Below, piece after piece: positions 1-64,000 of a DNA stretch of 64,000 nt. Location of the stretch: NCBI GenBank assembly GCA_949316495.1, contig OX439012.1, positions 3,007,059 to 3,071,058 of the forward strand. The letters run 5' to 3'. Position 1 is the first letter of the stretch, and every line of letters begins with the position of its first letter. The notes beneath the pieces were generated by a model. It made no database searches and was not told the DNA's origin. It saw only the letters and a program-made list of their open reading frames with translations. The DNA is from Amphiduros pacificus. Lineage: Eukaryota > Annelida > Polychaeta > Phyllodocida > Hesionidae. Position numbers and translations under genes: made by a program.

Positions 1-597
1 GGAAGTTTGGTTTATAAGTACATACCATTTGCAATAATCCACAGTGCTCTCAGAAATTTCATGTTTTCTATGTACAGAGAATACTGGGGGTGCATTTGCA
101 TTGAAAATTCAATTATAAAATATTCTTGATATTTCCAGTAAAATTAAATTAAACACATAATTGAAAACCTAACATTACAAGTATCGGTGCATAATTATAA
201 TGGAGCTCTCTCACGGTATTGAGAAACCTGAGTTGGTGCATTGTGATTCATTGCTCACAAGATTGGCCACTAGGTGGGGCTGCTTGGTAGTGCAGATCAT
301 GACTCCCTCTGGTGTGGGAAACATTTTGCATCCAGTCAACTCTGAATATCCCCTCAGTGAATTTAACACAACCAAATGACTGACAAACTGGTAAAATATG
401 CAAAAAGAACAATTCTACAGCAGACATGTTAAATCTGTGTTAGACATTGTGTAATGTCTGATGATTTACAGATAACAAACCAACACCAGGAATTATGTTA
501 TTTATGCGAGTCACTTTGAGGTGATCTGCAGCCAATTGATCCACAACGTCAGAGCTATCTTTTGTGTAATCTCTTAGGTGTCATGATGCATTAAATT
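1..597. other. Intron upstream of exon 1511-1561, no gene seen
   Basis: No exon, RNA gene or mobile element was recognised. It should be the 3' part of an aPKC intron, since the exon at 1511 starts with a split codon. A CTCF-like motif lies at 263-283. Confidence 0.5.
263..283 (+). promoter_or_regulatory. CTCF-like motif
   Basis: GGCCACTAGGTGGGGCTG closely follows the CTCF core consensus CCASYAGRKGGCRS with G for C in the GGC step. It is a motif match only. Bilaterians including molluscs have CTCF, but binding is not shown. Confidence 0.3.
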
Positions 598-1075
598 GAC
601 CGCCAGGGGACAACCATTAGCCTGTGACCATTAGGGGGTCACCATAGGAGAAGACCGTCAGGGGACAACCATTAGCCTGTGACCATGGGGGGGGGGGGGG
701 GGGTCACCATAGGAGAAGACCATCAGGGGACAACCATTCGTCTGTTACCATTAGGGGGGTGAACATAGGAGAAGACCGTTAGGGGACAACCATTAGCCTG
801 TGACCATTAGGGGGTGAACATAGGAGAAGACCGTCAGGGGACAACCATTAGTCAGTGACCATTAGGGGGTGAACATAGGAGAAGACTCTCAGGGGACAAC
901 CATGAGACTGAGACCATTAGGGAGTGACCATAGGAGAAGACCATCAGGGGACAACCATTAGTCAGTGACCATTAGGGGTGACCATCCAGGGGGTGACCAT
1001 CCCGGGGGTGACCATCCAGGGGTGACCATCCAAGGGTGACCAATAAAGGGTGACAAATAAAGGGTAACAAATATA
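598..1075. repeat. Degenerate minisatellite, ~57-bp unit
   Basis: About seven copies of a unit with AGGGGACAACCATTAG, GTGACCATTAGGGGGT and CATAGGAGAAGACC, decaying at the right end into short GGGTGACCATCC repeats. A run of 17 G at 687-703 interrupts the second copy. Confidence 0.85.
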
Positions 1076-1510
1076 TTTTATGATGCAAAAAATTATGAGA
1101 GCGTATCTTAAGCAATAGGGAATGAAATATAGTTCAAGAAGACATTAAAGAGGATGTTTCCATCAGTCTGTATCTCATCTAGACCTACCAGGTTAACCAT
1201 ATTAACCTTAGTTAATTAACCCTTTGAACGCTCTGCTCACATCTTACACCGACCACAGATTGAAATCAAATGCCGCCCCACTGTTCAATACATTATGCTG
1301 ACTGACATTTGGTCTTGTTGGCAGGTTCAAGTGAAAATAATATTAAAAAATATGGTAACCATGACAACGATTATTTTGTCGTCCTGTTTACACTTTTGGA
1401 TAGAAAATATGAGGATCCATTGGGTCATGAAATTAAAATCTTCTAGTATAAGACATTTTAATTTTGCTTATTAACTCTATGAAATTTTAAAGTATTCTGT
1501 TTTGTTTCAG

Positions 1511-55110
<53,600 letters not shown>

Positions 55111-58100
55111 AAGTAGCATCCCACCAACTACAATCTCGTACCAGTGACAACAAACTTTCTTACCAGTTTCAACATGGGATAACAGTCAACAATCTGATTT
55201 TGCACAATATTATGTCAAGAACTCTCTAGAAGAAGCAGAATTAGAGATATTTGACCAAAGTTCCAGGCACCAGTGGCCGTTTCATAACAGCTGAACTGAA
55301 GAGTTAAAAGTCCTAGAGATTTGACCAATTAGAAATAAAGATATTTTCTTGCCTGGAGGAAATTGTTACTTTGGGATTTTGAAACTTGTGGCCATCTTGG
55401 CTGATAAATTAACAAGACTCAGTATTTACCACTGAACTTGAAAAAGAACTTTACGGTCTTTGTCAATTACCTCCAGGCTCATGCAGTGTAGAAACAGTTA
55501 TAAATGGACTTCAAGTTTGACATGTTGGTGATATCTGGGCGTAACTGAGTGATATTTTCAAAGGTTGGAGCTTCTCGTGGTCCAGTGAAATATATATGTT
55601 CTGTGAAATATAAATGCATTCTCATTTTGCCAGCAATCTAGAGCCAAGAAAGGCCTTGTGAATATCCTCATTTGTATTTATATGCTAGATATTTGTCATG
55701 TGAAATACGAAAACAACTGCTGAAATGGTGATGAGGATCAAAGCGTGGTTCTGCTCTGTGAGGCTTCGTGTCGCTGCTCCCATTCAGTGAGAGGCAGTCA
55801 ACAGGTAACAGTTAGTAGAAGCTGAAATGTGTACTCAGTGAAGCTATAGATAGTGATAAGGCGTCTTTCTGCCTCAGAAGATTCTTGAGGGACTTTATTT
55901 TGCCAACAATGTAAAAGGTGTTGTATTTATGATACTGATTTCAGGAAAGGAAATTTTACTTATTTTAGAGTGGTCCAGTCTTGTTTTATTGCTTAATTTT
56001 TCATTCACATTAATGGAAATTTGAAAATATTTGTGATATTATTCTTCTGTCTCTGATTGACCTTGAACCTCCTGAAGTTTGACCTTGTTAGCATAATTGG
56101 GTTCTCCCATGACTTAGCAATACATTTCTAACCTATGCATTAGTGTTGTGCAGGATGTCCAGAATATTCCAATGTATCAAGGATATAGCAGTCCAAAAGG
56201 TCCAGATGATTGAGTGAGGTCATTGCTGTGTGAACTGAGTATCATAATGGCATGTGCTTAATGTGCTTAATTTAAATGTCTTTATAACTTTTCAAATAAC
56301 AGCAAAACAAGTTAGAATCTGACATCTGTGGATTAAGGACATGAAACGGACATTTGTGGACATGAATCTGACATCTGTGGATTAAGGACATGAAACGGAC
56401 ATCTGTGGACTTTGGACATGAAACGGACATTTGTGGACATGAATCTGACATCTGTGGATTAAGGACATGAAACGGACATCTGTGGATTAAGGACATGAAA
56501 CGGACATTTGTGGACATGTATCTGACATCTGTGGATTAAGGACATGAATCTGACATCTGTGGACTTTGGACATGAATCTGACATCTGTGGACTTTGGACC
56601 TGAATCTGACATCTGTGGACTTTGGACATGAATCTGACATCTGTGGACTTTGGACATGTATCCTACATGTGAACATGGACATGAATCTGACATCTGTGGA
56701 TTAAGGACATGAAACGCACATTTGTGGACATGAATCCGACATCTGTGGACTTTGGACATGAATCTGACATCTGTGGACTTTGGACATGAATCTGACATTT
56801 GTGGACTTTTGACATGAATCTGACATTTGTGGACTTTGGACCTGAATCCGACATGTGAAGATGGACATGAGCTGTGTCTTCCATGTATGAGTAAACCTGA
56901 TATTACCTGACTGTTTAAATTAGTATGTCTCCTGCTTCAAACGTCAGTGTTGTGTTTGTCTATCTTTGAGAAAAACCTAGTATAAATTAAAATGAGAGAT
57001 ACACCATAATAGTGCCGTCAAATGTTGGATAAGGATTGTGCCAAATTATGAAAAATGTTCCAGTCTTTGTTTTGACAATGAGCAAAGTTAAGGTAAAATG
57101 GGTTGAAAACTAGCTTCAATTTTCCTATTGTTGAGTATCTTTTGTTCCTTGTAAAATTGTTCAATAGGTTTGATGGAAAAATTATACTTGACTTGATTTG
57201 AAGAGGGAATTCTTGAGTTATATAGGAAGCAGAGGGAATGCCTAGGACTTCCTTGGACATTCATTTTGATAATGCTTCGGAGATAAAAAGTTTTTCACTG
57301 AATCTGGGGCATAAAAAGTCTTTTCTGAGCCTTGATTTTAGATTTTGTCACGCAAATATGAAAAAGATAATCAAGATCTTATTCTGGACAACTTAACGTT
57401 CTTTACTACTGTGTAGTATTTATAGAATCTCATGAGATCAGGCAACATATATTTCAAAACTCTGTCATTAGATTTTTCAAACAATTGAATAAAATGATAG
57501 AAAAAATATTGAGCCAAATAAATGATTGTGTATTGATCAGAATATGGCAATGCTAATTATGGTTCACTTGATGTTATGCTACTCCTAAATAATTAACTGA
57601 AGATTGATGAGGCCTTCGAATAACCTGAGATAGCAATACAGAAGACAAGCACACCAGACCAGTGGGTCATGATTTCTGGACCAGTGGGTCATTGGGTCAT
57701 AATAACCAGTGGGTCATACTGACTTGGTCCATCATATTTTGATCAATAGCCATTTACAACCAACATAAGCAGCAGATGATATGTGTTTCAAATGTAGGTC
57801 AGTGGGTCAATGGTAACAGAAATGGATCAGTTGGTCATTGATAATGGAAGTAGGTCAGTGGGTCATTAGTCGGTCTGTGGGACATCCTTCTCAAAGCCAA
57901 GCCCTGCAAATTGTGGCACAATCCACCATTTCCAAGCATTGAATCATGTGATATTTAGATGCCTCCATCTTGTCTGTGTGCGAGACTTTTTATTCACCTC
58001 TTTACTGCTTTACTGACAAAGAAATCAGTGCCACAAAGAAAAAAATCATTTTGTGGAAGGAGTTCTTTAATGAGTGATAGAAAAATATTTCAATGGGCAA

Positions 58101-58430
58101 TTACATAAAACCTTAGAGAATGACTGGAGTCGTTTGAGAGGCTATTTTGAGTGGCAAAATAGCTGGCAAAGTAAGAACATACCAACACATATCAGTTGAA
58201 ACGTTCGCCATTTCCTTTGATCTGTAGAAGCAGTACTTACATAATGTGTATGATTATTTTGTCAATATTTAAGCATTTTTCTGTGAATTGTTTGGTCGCT
58301 AATTAACTTTGGTGAGAAAGAAGTATGCTAGTTAGTGCAGAATGAGTAGTACTTCATTTTAAATGTTATATAAGTTAACATTTTGCTTCCTTTGTATAAT
58401 ACACAATAAACATTGTTTGTATCTTAATTG
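55111..58430 (+). other. aPKC: Probable aPKC 3' UTR
   Basis: Follows the stop codon with no further coding sign. AATAAA signals occur at 57488, 57517 and 58405. The last is followed by GT/T-rich sequence and is a reasonable end, though an earlier end is possible. A minisatellite sits inside it. Confidence 0.5.
56310..56875. repeat. Minisatellite in probable 3' UTR, ~28-bp unit, ~20 copies
   Basis: Two related units, GACATCTGTGGACTTTGGAC-ATGAATCT and the GGATTAAGGACATGAAACG form, plus a short GGACATTTGTGGACATG form, mix in blocks. Minus-strand open frames with repeated MSD/FMS are artefacts. Confidence 0.95.
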
Positions 58431-58582
58431 GTTTCTATTATGATATATGTTTAAACTGTGACTAGTCTTATATAGTTTGTATGATATTATTACTTATAAA
58501 CAGAACAGATAAAATATCCCTTGTATAAAGTAAACCAAAGACTGATAAATTAGGATCTGTGACTGAGAGAAAGCATACAAGC

Positions 58583-59038
58583 TGGGTTAACATTGTACCT
58601 GGGTTAACATTGTACCTGGGTTAACATTGTACCTGGGTTAACATTGTACCTGGGTTAACATTGTACCTGGGTTAGCAATGTACCTGGGTTAACATTGTAC
58701 CTGGGTTAACATTGTACCTGGGTTAATATTGTACCTGGGTTAATATTGTACCTGGGTTAACATTGCACCTGGGTTAACATTGTACCTGGGTTAACATTAC
58801 ACCTGGGTTAACATTGTACCTGGGTTAACATTGTACCCGGGTTAACATTGTACCTGGGTTAACATTGTACCTGGGTTAACATTGTACCTGGGTTAACATT
58901 GTACCTGGGTTAACATTGTACCTGGGTTAGCATTGTACCTGGGTTAACATTGTACCTGGGTTAACATTGTACCTGGGTTAACATTGTACCTGGGTTAACA
59001 TTGTACCTGGGTTAACATTGCACCTGGGTTAACATTGC
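58583..59038. repeat. Minisatellite, 17-bp unit, ~27 copies
   Basis: The unit is GGGTTAACATTGTACCT, very uniform, with rare TAGCA, TAATA and GCACC variants. It carries a GTTAAC palindrome in each unit. Confidence 0.98.
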
Positions 59039-60990
59039 TTGTATTTGAGCCTTTGGTTTATGCTCTCAGAAGGTCAAAATATATTTTCTGTTTCTCAGAC
59101 CCAGATGGCCTACTTTGGGGAACAAGATTAAACTTTAAATTTTGACCATATTGTAGGAATATACCAGCAGCCAGGTACGGTCTTACCTGTGTCATACCTG
59201 ATGGTAAAAGTGGCCCAGTTAATGGGAAGGCCACAAAAATGAATTATGTAAACTATCTCTGAGAAATTAAGGTTGAAATGGGTGAGAAACAACAAATATT
59301 TTTGTAGCCTAGAAGTGAAATTTATTCAAATTATTAATGCAAATGAATTCTTCCTTTTATTATAATTTTTTATGGAAACTTCTGGAAACAAGAACTGTAA
59401 ATTATACAGACTTATATACATACATGATGAAGATATGTGAATTTGAGAAAATCTAATGAAATGACTGCCATTATAATAATGAGAATAAAATAATTATAAA
59501 TACTACTTATAAGCTTTGAATTCGTTCATCTGCATAATAGGAGACACTGGTATATTGTTTGAGAAAACAACTTAATTCAGGTCATTGTCACTTTGCTATT
59601 TCTATTTCTGCCAATAGAATAATATTAAAATAATGGTAAGAAGAACGTAAATTGATGTTCATTGTGATCAAAACTCCATTTTTTGGTCCAGTTTCTGCCT
59701 TAAATTACCCCACTTCAAATCCTGTCTTTATAAAATCTGAGAGCAATAATAATAGTTATATTGCTCTCAGATAAAATCAACTTCAAGATTGGGAGTTCTC
59801 TCCAAGATGAAATTTAAACAATAACTCCAATTTTTTTTTTACATAAAGAATTATATTTATGAAATTTCTAATGAAAACCATAATAAAATCCTAATTAAAG
59901 CATAGAGAAAGTTTTAATTCATCAAAATGAAAGGAAAAACTTAAATGATTTTTTTGGAGAATGATTCAGATACTATAACTGTTTTCTCGGATCCCTCACT
60001 GGAGAGTGCAATATGTCAATGTGACAAAATGTACAATCAAATCAAATCAAATCATTGGATTTACTCCAAGAGAACAAACATTTCTAAATTAAACAAGATC
60101 AAAAGGACAGAGAACCTTTGCTGTCAAACTAGTTCAAATTGCAGTTTAGGTTCTTACTTCAGCCTATTCCTAAAGACATCAGCAAAATGAATTTGAAATC
60201 CACAGGCTTTTACTGTATGATTGTTCAACCCATTCTTCTGAAAGGCTGGAAACAAGGAGATCTATGTTTTCTCCCAACTAATCTAATTTTTATCTTTTAT
60301 CTTTTTTGATAGATTAAAGAGAAAGAAAATGGTAATTATTTTCCTTATTCAAAGTGGACCTTTAATCCAAAAGATATCTAAAGATATTTCAAAATTTTAA
60401 AGATTTTACTGGATTATTATTTAAAAAAACAAATGGAATGTTATATTTTCCTGTATTATTTGTCCTTTATACTGAACTCAAAAGTCAGAGATAACCGACT
60501 AACCCTCTTATAACTGAGACACAAGTGAATGACAGAACTGTTAGTCAGACTAACATTATTGACATTTAAAAAAATGATAAAGAAAATTTAAAAATTTTCA
60601 ATAATGCAAGAACTGTAATCATGATTTAAAAAATAAAAGTGAGATGAGAGACAGATACCACATTCCAGTAGGAGGCTGAATAAAATAACTGAGGAAAAAG
60701 TTTTGTAGGATATATATTCAGACAAACAATATGAAAATATCCACTCTTCTGTACTGGAATCCATTAAATCATAAATCAAAGGAAGATGGAAGATCTCCCG
60801 CCTAAAAGAAAGAAATTAAGATTAAAAGTTAAAAAAAGTTTAAATATTGATAACAAGAAAACATGTGACCCGGGTGACAATGCTGAGACTGAAAGCGGAA
60901 GAAATCAACACCCAAAGGCAGAGAGAGTCACGGGATCTCCAAGGTAGAATACCTCACCTCAAGCTTGATACCATCAACTGTTACTTAGTT
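59039..60990. other. AT-rich intergenic DNA, no gene seen
   Basis: Strongly AT-rich. The open frame 59945-60190 matches nothing known to me. The left end of the LINE that follows could not be placed and may lie in this stretch. Confidence 0.45.
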
Positions 60991-61088
60991 TAAGAGAAAC
61001 GGCATTTGGTCCTCCTTGTTTCTTTTTGGCAGGGCTGGTCGGAGCAATATGACCGTTTCAGTGTCATCCCATTCACACATGAAGAGAG

Positions 61089-61114
61089 TGCGCATGCGTA
61101 AGGAACAAGATGGC
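61089..61114 (+). promoter_or_regulatory. Possible TATA-less promoter: NRF1-like and YY1-like sites
   Basis: TGCGCATGCGT (NRF1-like palindrome) is followed 6 bp later by CAAGATGGC (YY1-like). Such sites are common at TATA-less starts, and LINE promoters in other animals use YY1. It may be the promoter of the LINE that follows. Confidence 0.3.
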
Positions 61115-61390
61115 AGTGTTTTGAATTAGCTCCGTATTTTGTCGTGTATTTCGGCAATTTACTGGGCTCTGACGAATCAAATATCACTGCAGTGACTACC
61201 TACCTCAACCAAAGCACTCCTGGCTTTAAGTTCATGCTTTTAGCAACACTTTCACTGAACATATTCAGTATAAATTTCGATCAGTGAGGAGGGTTGGTAG
61301 GTTCCGGTTAGTTTACCTGCCGGCCGGCCACAGAAAATCAACAAAGAAAACAAGAAAATATCACTCAACTCTCTGAAAAGAAAGTGCAGA

Positions 61391-62084
61391 TTTTCAATCA
61401 ACGCAATTTTTTGATTGGAAATTCAACATTATCAATCAACGAAATCTTTTGATTGATAAGAAACACAAAAACTTCAACTGCTCCAATATCAACGAAATCT
61501 TTTGATATTGAGTCAAAAAGGCAGCTGAAACAGAAATACAAAAAAAAAACTGAACAAAATATCAATTACTACAATATCAACGCAATCTTTTGATATTGAA
61601 TTCAAATAGTAATTGAAACGAAACTAATACAATTACTACAATATCAACGAAATTTTTTGATATTGAACAAACATAGTAATTGAATTTAAAGAAAACAAAA
61701 AGAACAAAGAACAACAACAAAATTGGAAAAACATTATCAATCAACGAAATCTTTTGATTGATAAGTAACACAAAAACTTCAACTGCTCCAATATCAACGA
61801 AATCTTTTGATATTGAGTCAAAAAGGCAGCTGAAACAGAAATACAAAAAATACTGAACAAAATATCAATTACTACAATATCAACGCAATCTTTTGATATT
61901 GAATTCAAATAGTAATTGAACTGAAACTACTACAATTACTACAATATCAAGTAATTTTTTGATATTGAACAAACACAGAAATTGAATTTAAAGAAAACAA
62001 AAAGAACCAAAAGAACATCAACAACGACAACAACAACTGAAACTATTACAATTACTACAATATCAACGTAATTTTTTGATATTG
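61391..62084 (+). repeat. LINE 5' region: ten hairpins with a shared loop, in ~305-bp repeats
   Basis: Ten perfect or near-perfect hairpins of the form stem-CGMAATYTT-stem. Examples are TTATCAATCAA/TTGATTGATAA (61429, 61734) and CAATATCAA/TTGATATTG (61484, 61572, 61639, 61789, 61875, 61942, 62058), plus an 11-bp stem at 61391. Several have a second outer stem, CAATTACTA/TAGTAATTG. The segment 61422-61620 recurs about 305 bp later, so it is a tandem monomer. It lies just upstream of the LINE open frame. Confidence 0.85.
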
Positions 62085-62212
62085 AACAAAGCAAAAAACA
62101 AAAACAAACGAAAAAACACAAACAAACAAACAAACAAACAAAAACAACAAAAAAAACAACAAAAACAACAACAAAAAATATTTAAAAAAATAACAACAAA
62201 AAATACAACAAG
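62085..62212 (+). other. A-rich, CAAA/ACA-repeat leader before LINE ORF
   Basis: Nearly T-free stretch of (ACAAA)n and (AAC)n just ahead of the start codon, likely an unstructured leader. Confidence 0.6.
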
Positions 62213-64000
62213 ATGAAATGTTTCCTCCCAAAACTGATTCTAAACTGTCTTGTCTGCATCTTGGTGGCAAGCATAACTCATGAAGGAAATTTTGGCAATA
62301 CTTCCAACAAATCCAGAAGTACTGCATTGATAATGATTAATGACCTAATACACAAGCAATGTATGATTCAAAGAAACCCAATACTGGGCATTGCCTTTCA
62401 CAAAGCCAGCATGATATACAAGAAACAGAATTTCTGCTACTGGGATAAAGCAAATATGAAGGAAAGATGCAATAATCTTGTGTTACTTTTCCTGTTATCC
62501 CTGCTACTATTATGTGGCGATGTTCACCCACATCCAGGGCCAGTTCAATTTCCTTGTGGAGTGTGTGAAAGACCAGTTGCCAAAAATCACAGAGCCATGC
62601 AGTGTGATGAATGTGACACATACGTACACATTAAATGTGATGGGCTCACAAATAAAGATTATGAGTTATTCAATAAACAAAGATGGCTGTCATGGGAGTG
62701 CTGGAAATGTCGCCTCCCTAATATTTCCGATGCCTTCTTTGTAAATGAACTTGAAACAAGAAATCTCTTTGAAACACTTAGTGATGAATGTATCACAAGT
62801 GAAAGAGCAGAAGATCAATCTGCAGGAAAAACCACAAGACCAATGCAAGGTAGAAAAAAGCAAAAAATTCAAAAGCTTAAGGTTATGACAGTGAACTGTA
62901 GAGGCCTAATCTCAACCAAAAAACAATTAGAGCTACAGGAACTAATAACTGAGCATAATTACCCTGATATATTATGCATAACAGAATCACACATTGACCA
63001 CACTATTGCAGACAGTGTCATCCACCCTGATTATGATATAGGGAGAGAAGACAGATGCAAGGGTGGCGGTGGGGTACTGATTGGTATCCATAAAAGGTGG
63101 CTGTCAGACCCTAAGGAGGAGAGTCTAAAAACTGACTGTGAAATTGTATGGAGAAAACTTAACATATCTGGAACAAAACCACTGTTCATAGGATGTTACT
63201 ATAGGCCGACAGACAGAAATATATCTAATGTCCATGAACTAAATGCATCTCTTGGAAAGATTCCCCAGTCTGACACAAATACCCCAAATATATTACTAAC
63301 AGGGGATTTCAATGTACCAGATATCACATGGGAAAATATGTCCTATAAGCCAAGCCCTGCATATGGGATTGACCTAAATACAGCAATGGTTGAAACTTTT
63401 AATGAACATTGTCTCACACAAGTAAATCCACACCCAACCAGGGGAGGCAATAGGTTAGATTTGGTCGGTACAACAAACCCTAACCTAGTAAATAAAGTAT
63501 CTGTCCATCCAGGCATGAGTGACCATGAAGTGGTGATAACAGAAATCAATGCAAAAGCCACACTGGCTAAGAAAAAGCCAAGAAACGTATTGCTGTACAA
63601 AAAAGGAGACATGAATGCAATAAAACAAGATATGCATGTCTTTTTTGAAGATGAAATTAAGGATTCAAGTCTCCCAGTTGAAACTCTGAACAATAAGTTC
63701 ACAGCCAAGCTTATGGAGTCCATCAATAAACACATTCCTATTAAGAAAATAACTGGTAGATGGGATGTGCCATGGATGACAAAGGAAATTAAGAGACAAA
63801 TTAGAAGAAAACAAAGACTATATAACAAGGCTGAAAAAACCAAAAAGGATTCTGACCGTAGTAAATTCAGAAACCTGAGGAAACACATAAAACATAAGTT
63901 GAGAGAATCCCACAATGAATATGTCCTTGGGCTACTCGATTTACCTGACATTGAATTCAGTAGACCATCAATGGGAAAAAGGTTCTGGAACTATATTAGA
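62213..64000 (+). mobile_element. Non-LTR retrotransposon (CR1/Jockey-type LINE), 5' part of ORF, runs off window
   Basis: Open for 596 codons to the window edge. Residues 1-21 are hydrophobic, signal-like. A second hydrophobic stretch (about 88-100) leads into GDVHPHPGP (102-110), like a 2A peptide but with H for the key N. A PHD-type zinc finger follows: C115, C118, C131, C134, H139, C142, C163, C166. An endonuclease/exonuclease/phosphatase domain starts near 221, with N228, E258 (ITESHID), D365/N367 (GDFN) and D437-H438 (SDHE). The reverse transcriptase should lie beyond base 64000. No stop is seen, so it may be recent. The minus-strand frame at 63343-63951 is its shadow. Confidence 0.93.

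Noticed and set aside
63343-63951. 202-codon minus-strand open frame
   Set aside because: Antisense shadow of the LINE endonuclease frame, which is supported by catalytic motifs on the + strand.

Overview
The window is animal nuclear DNA, intron-rich, AT-rich and dominated by tandem repeats. It is most probably from a lophotrochozoan and likely a mollusc. The supports are the aPKC protein sequence, tRNA-derived SINEs with CAAA-type tails, a bivalve 'pearl'-like repeat (terminal inverted repeats, TATG microsatellite, ~147-bp tandem core) and a PHD-finger/endonuclease LINE with a 2A-like motif. The species cannot be named from sequence alone.

One host gene spans most of the window on the + strand: atypical protein kinase C (aPKC; PRKCI/PRKCZ orthologue), from codons just upstream of the pseudosubstrate to the stop at 55108-55110. 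The PB1-domain exons must lie upstream of base 1. The exons join in phase: 1511-1561, 39615-39700, 39875-40006 (pseudosubstrate and C1 zinc finger), a linker of small in-frame exons (41111-41179, 43186-43267, 43750-43796, 45223-45249, perhaps 44347-44358), then kinase exons from 48424 to 55110. A 38-kb intron separates the first two exons.

The most notable feature is a tandem duplicated exon pair, 51096-51183 and 51532-51619. Both copies are 88 nt, both run from phase 0 to phase 1, and both encode the whole activation loop. They share 26 of 29 residues although most synonymous sites differ. This is the signature of an old pair of mutually exclusive exons, which would let the cell choose between two aPKC activation loops. 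Other candidates for isoform diversity are an alternative first exon at 15653-15779, the linker cassette exons, and a 33-bp minisatellite after exon 49311-49447 that copies the splice donor about twenty times.

Region by region: 1-39600 is the tail of an upstream intron, exon 1511-1561 and the giant intron, holding about 20 minisatellites, a 0.5-kb dispersed repeat in two copies (6061, 19185), SINEs (20012, 37100) and CTCF-like motifs. 39615-55110 carries the remaining exons plus a SINE with target-site duplication (41653), a hAT-like MITE (42355) and the pearl-like element (45747-47615). 55111 to about 58430 is 3' UTR with its own minisatellite. 58583-59038 is a 17-bp array. 59040-61000 is featureless AT-rich DNA. 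About 61000-64000 is the 5' part of a CR1/Jockey-type LINE: a 5' region with ten hairpins sharing one loop sequence, then an open frame running off the window end.
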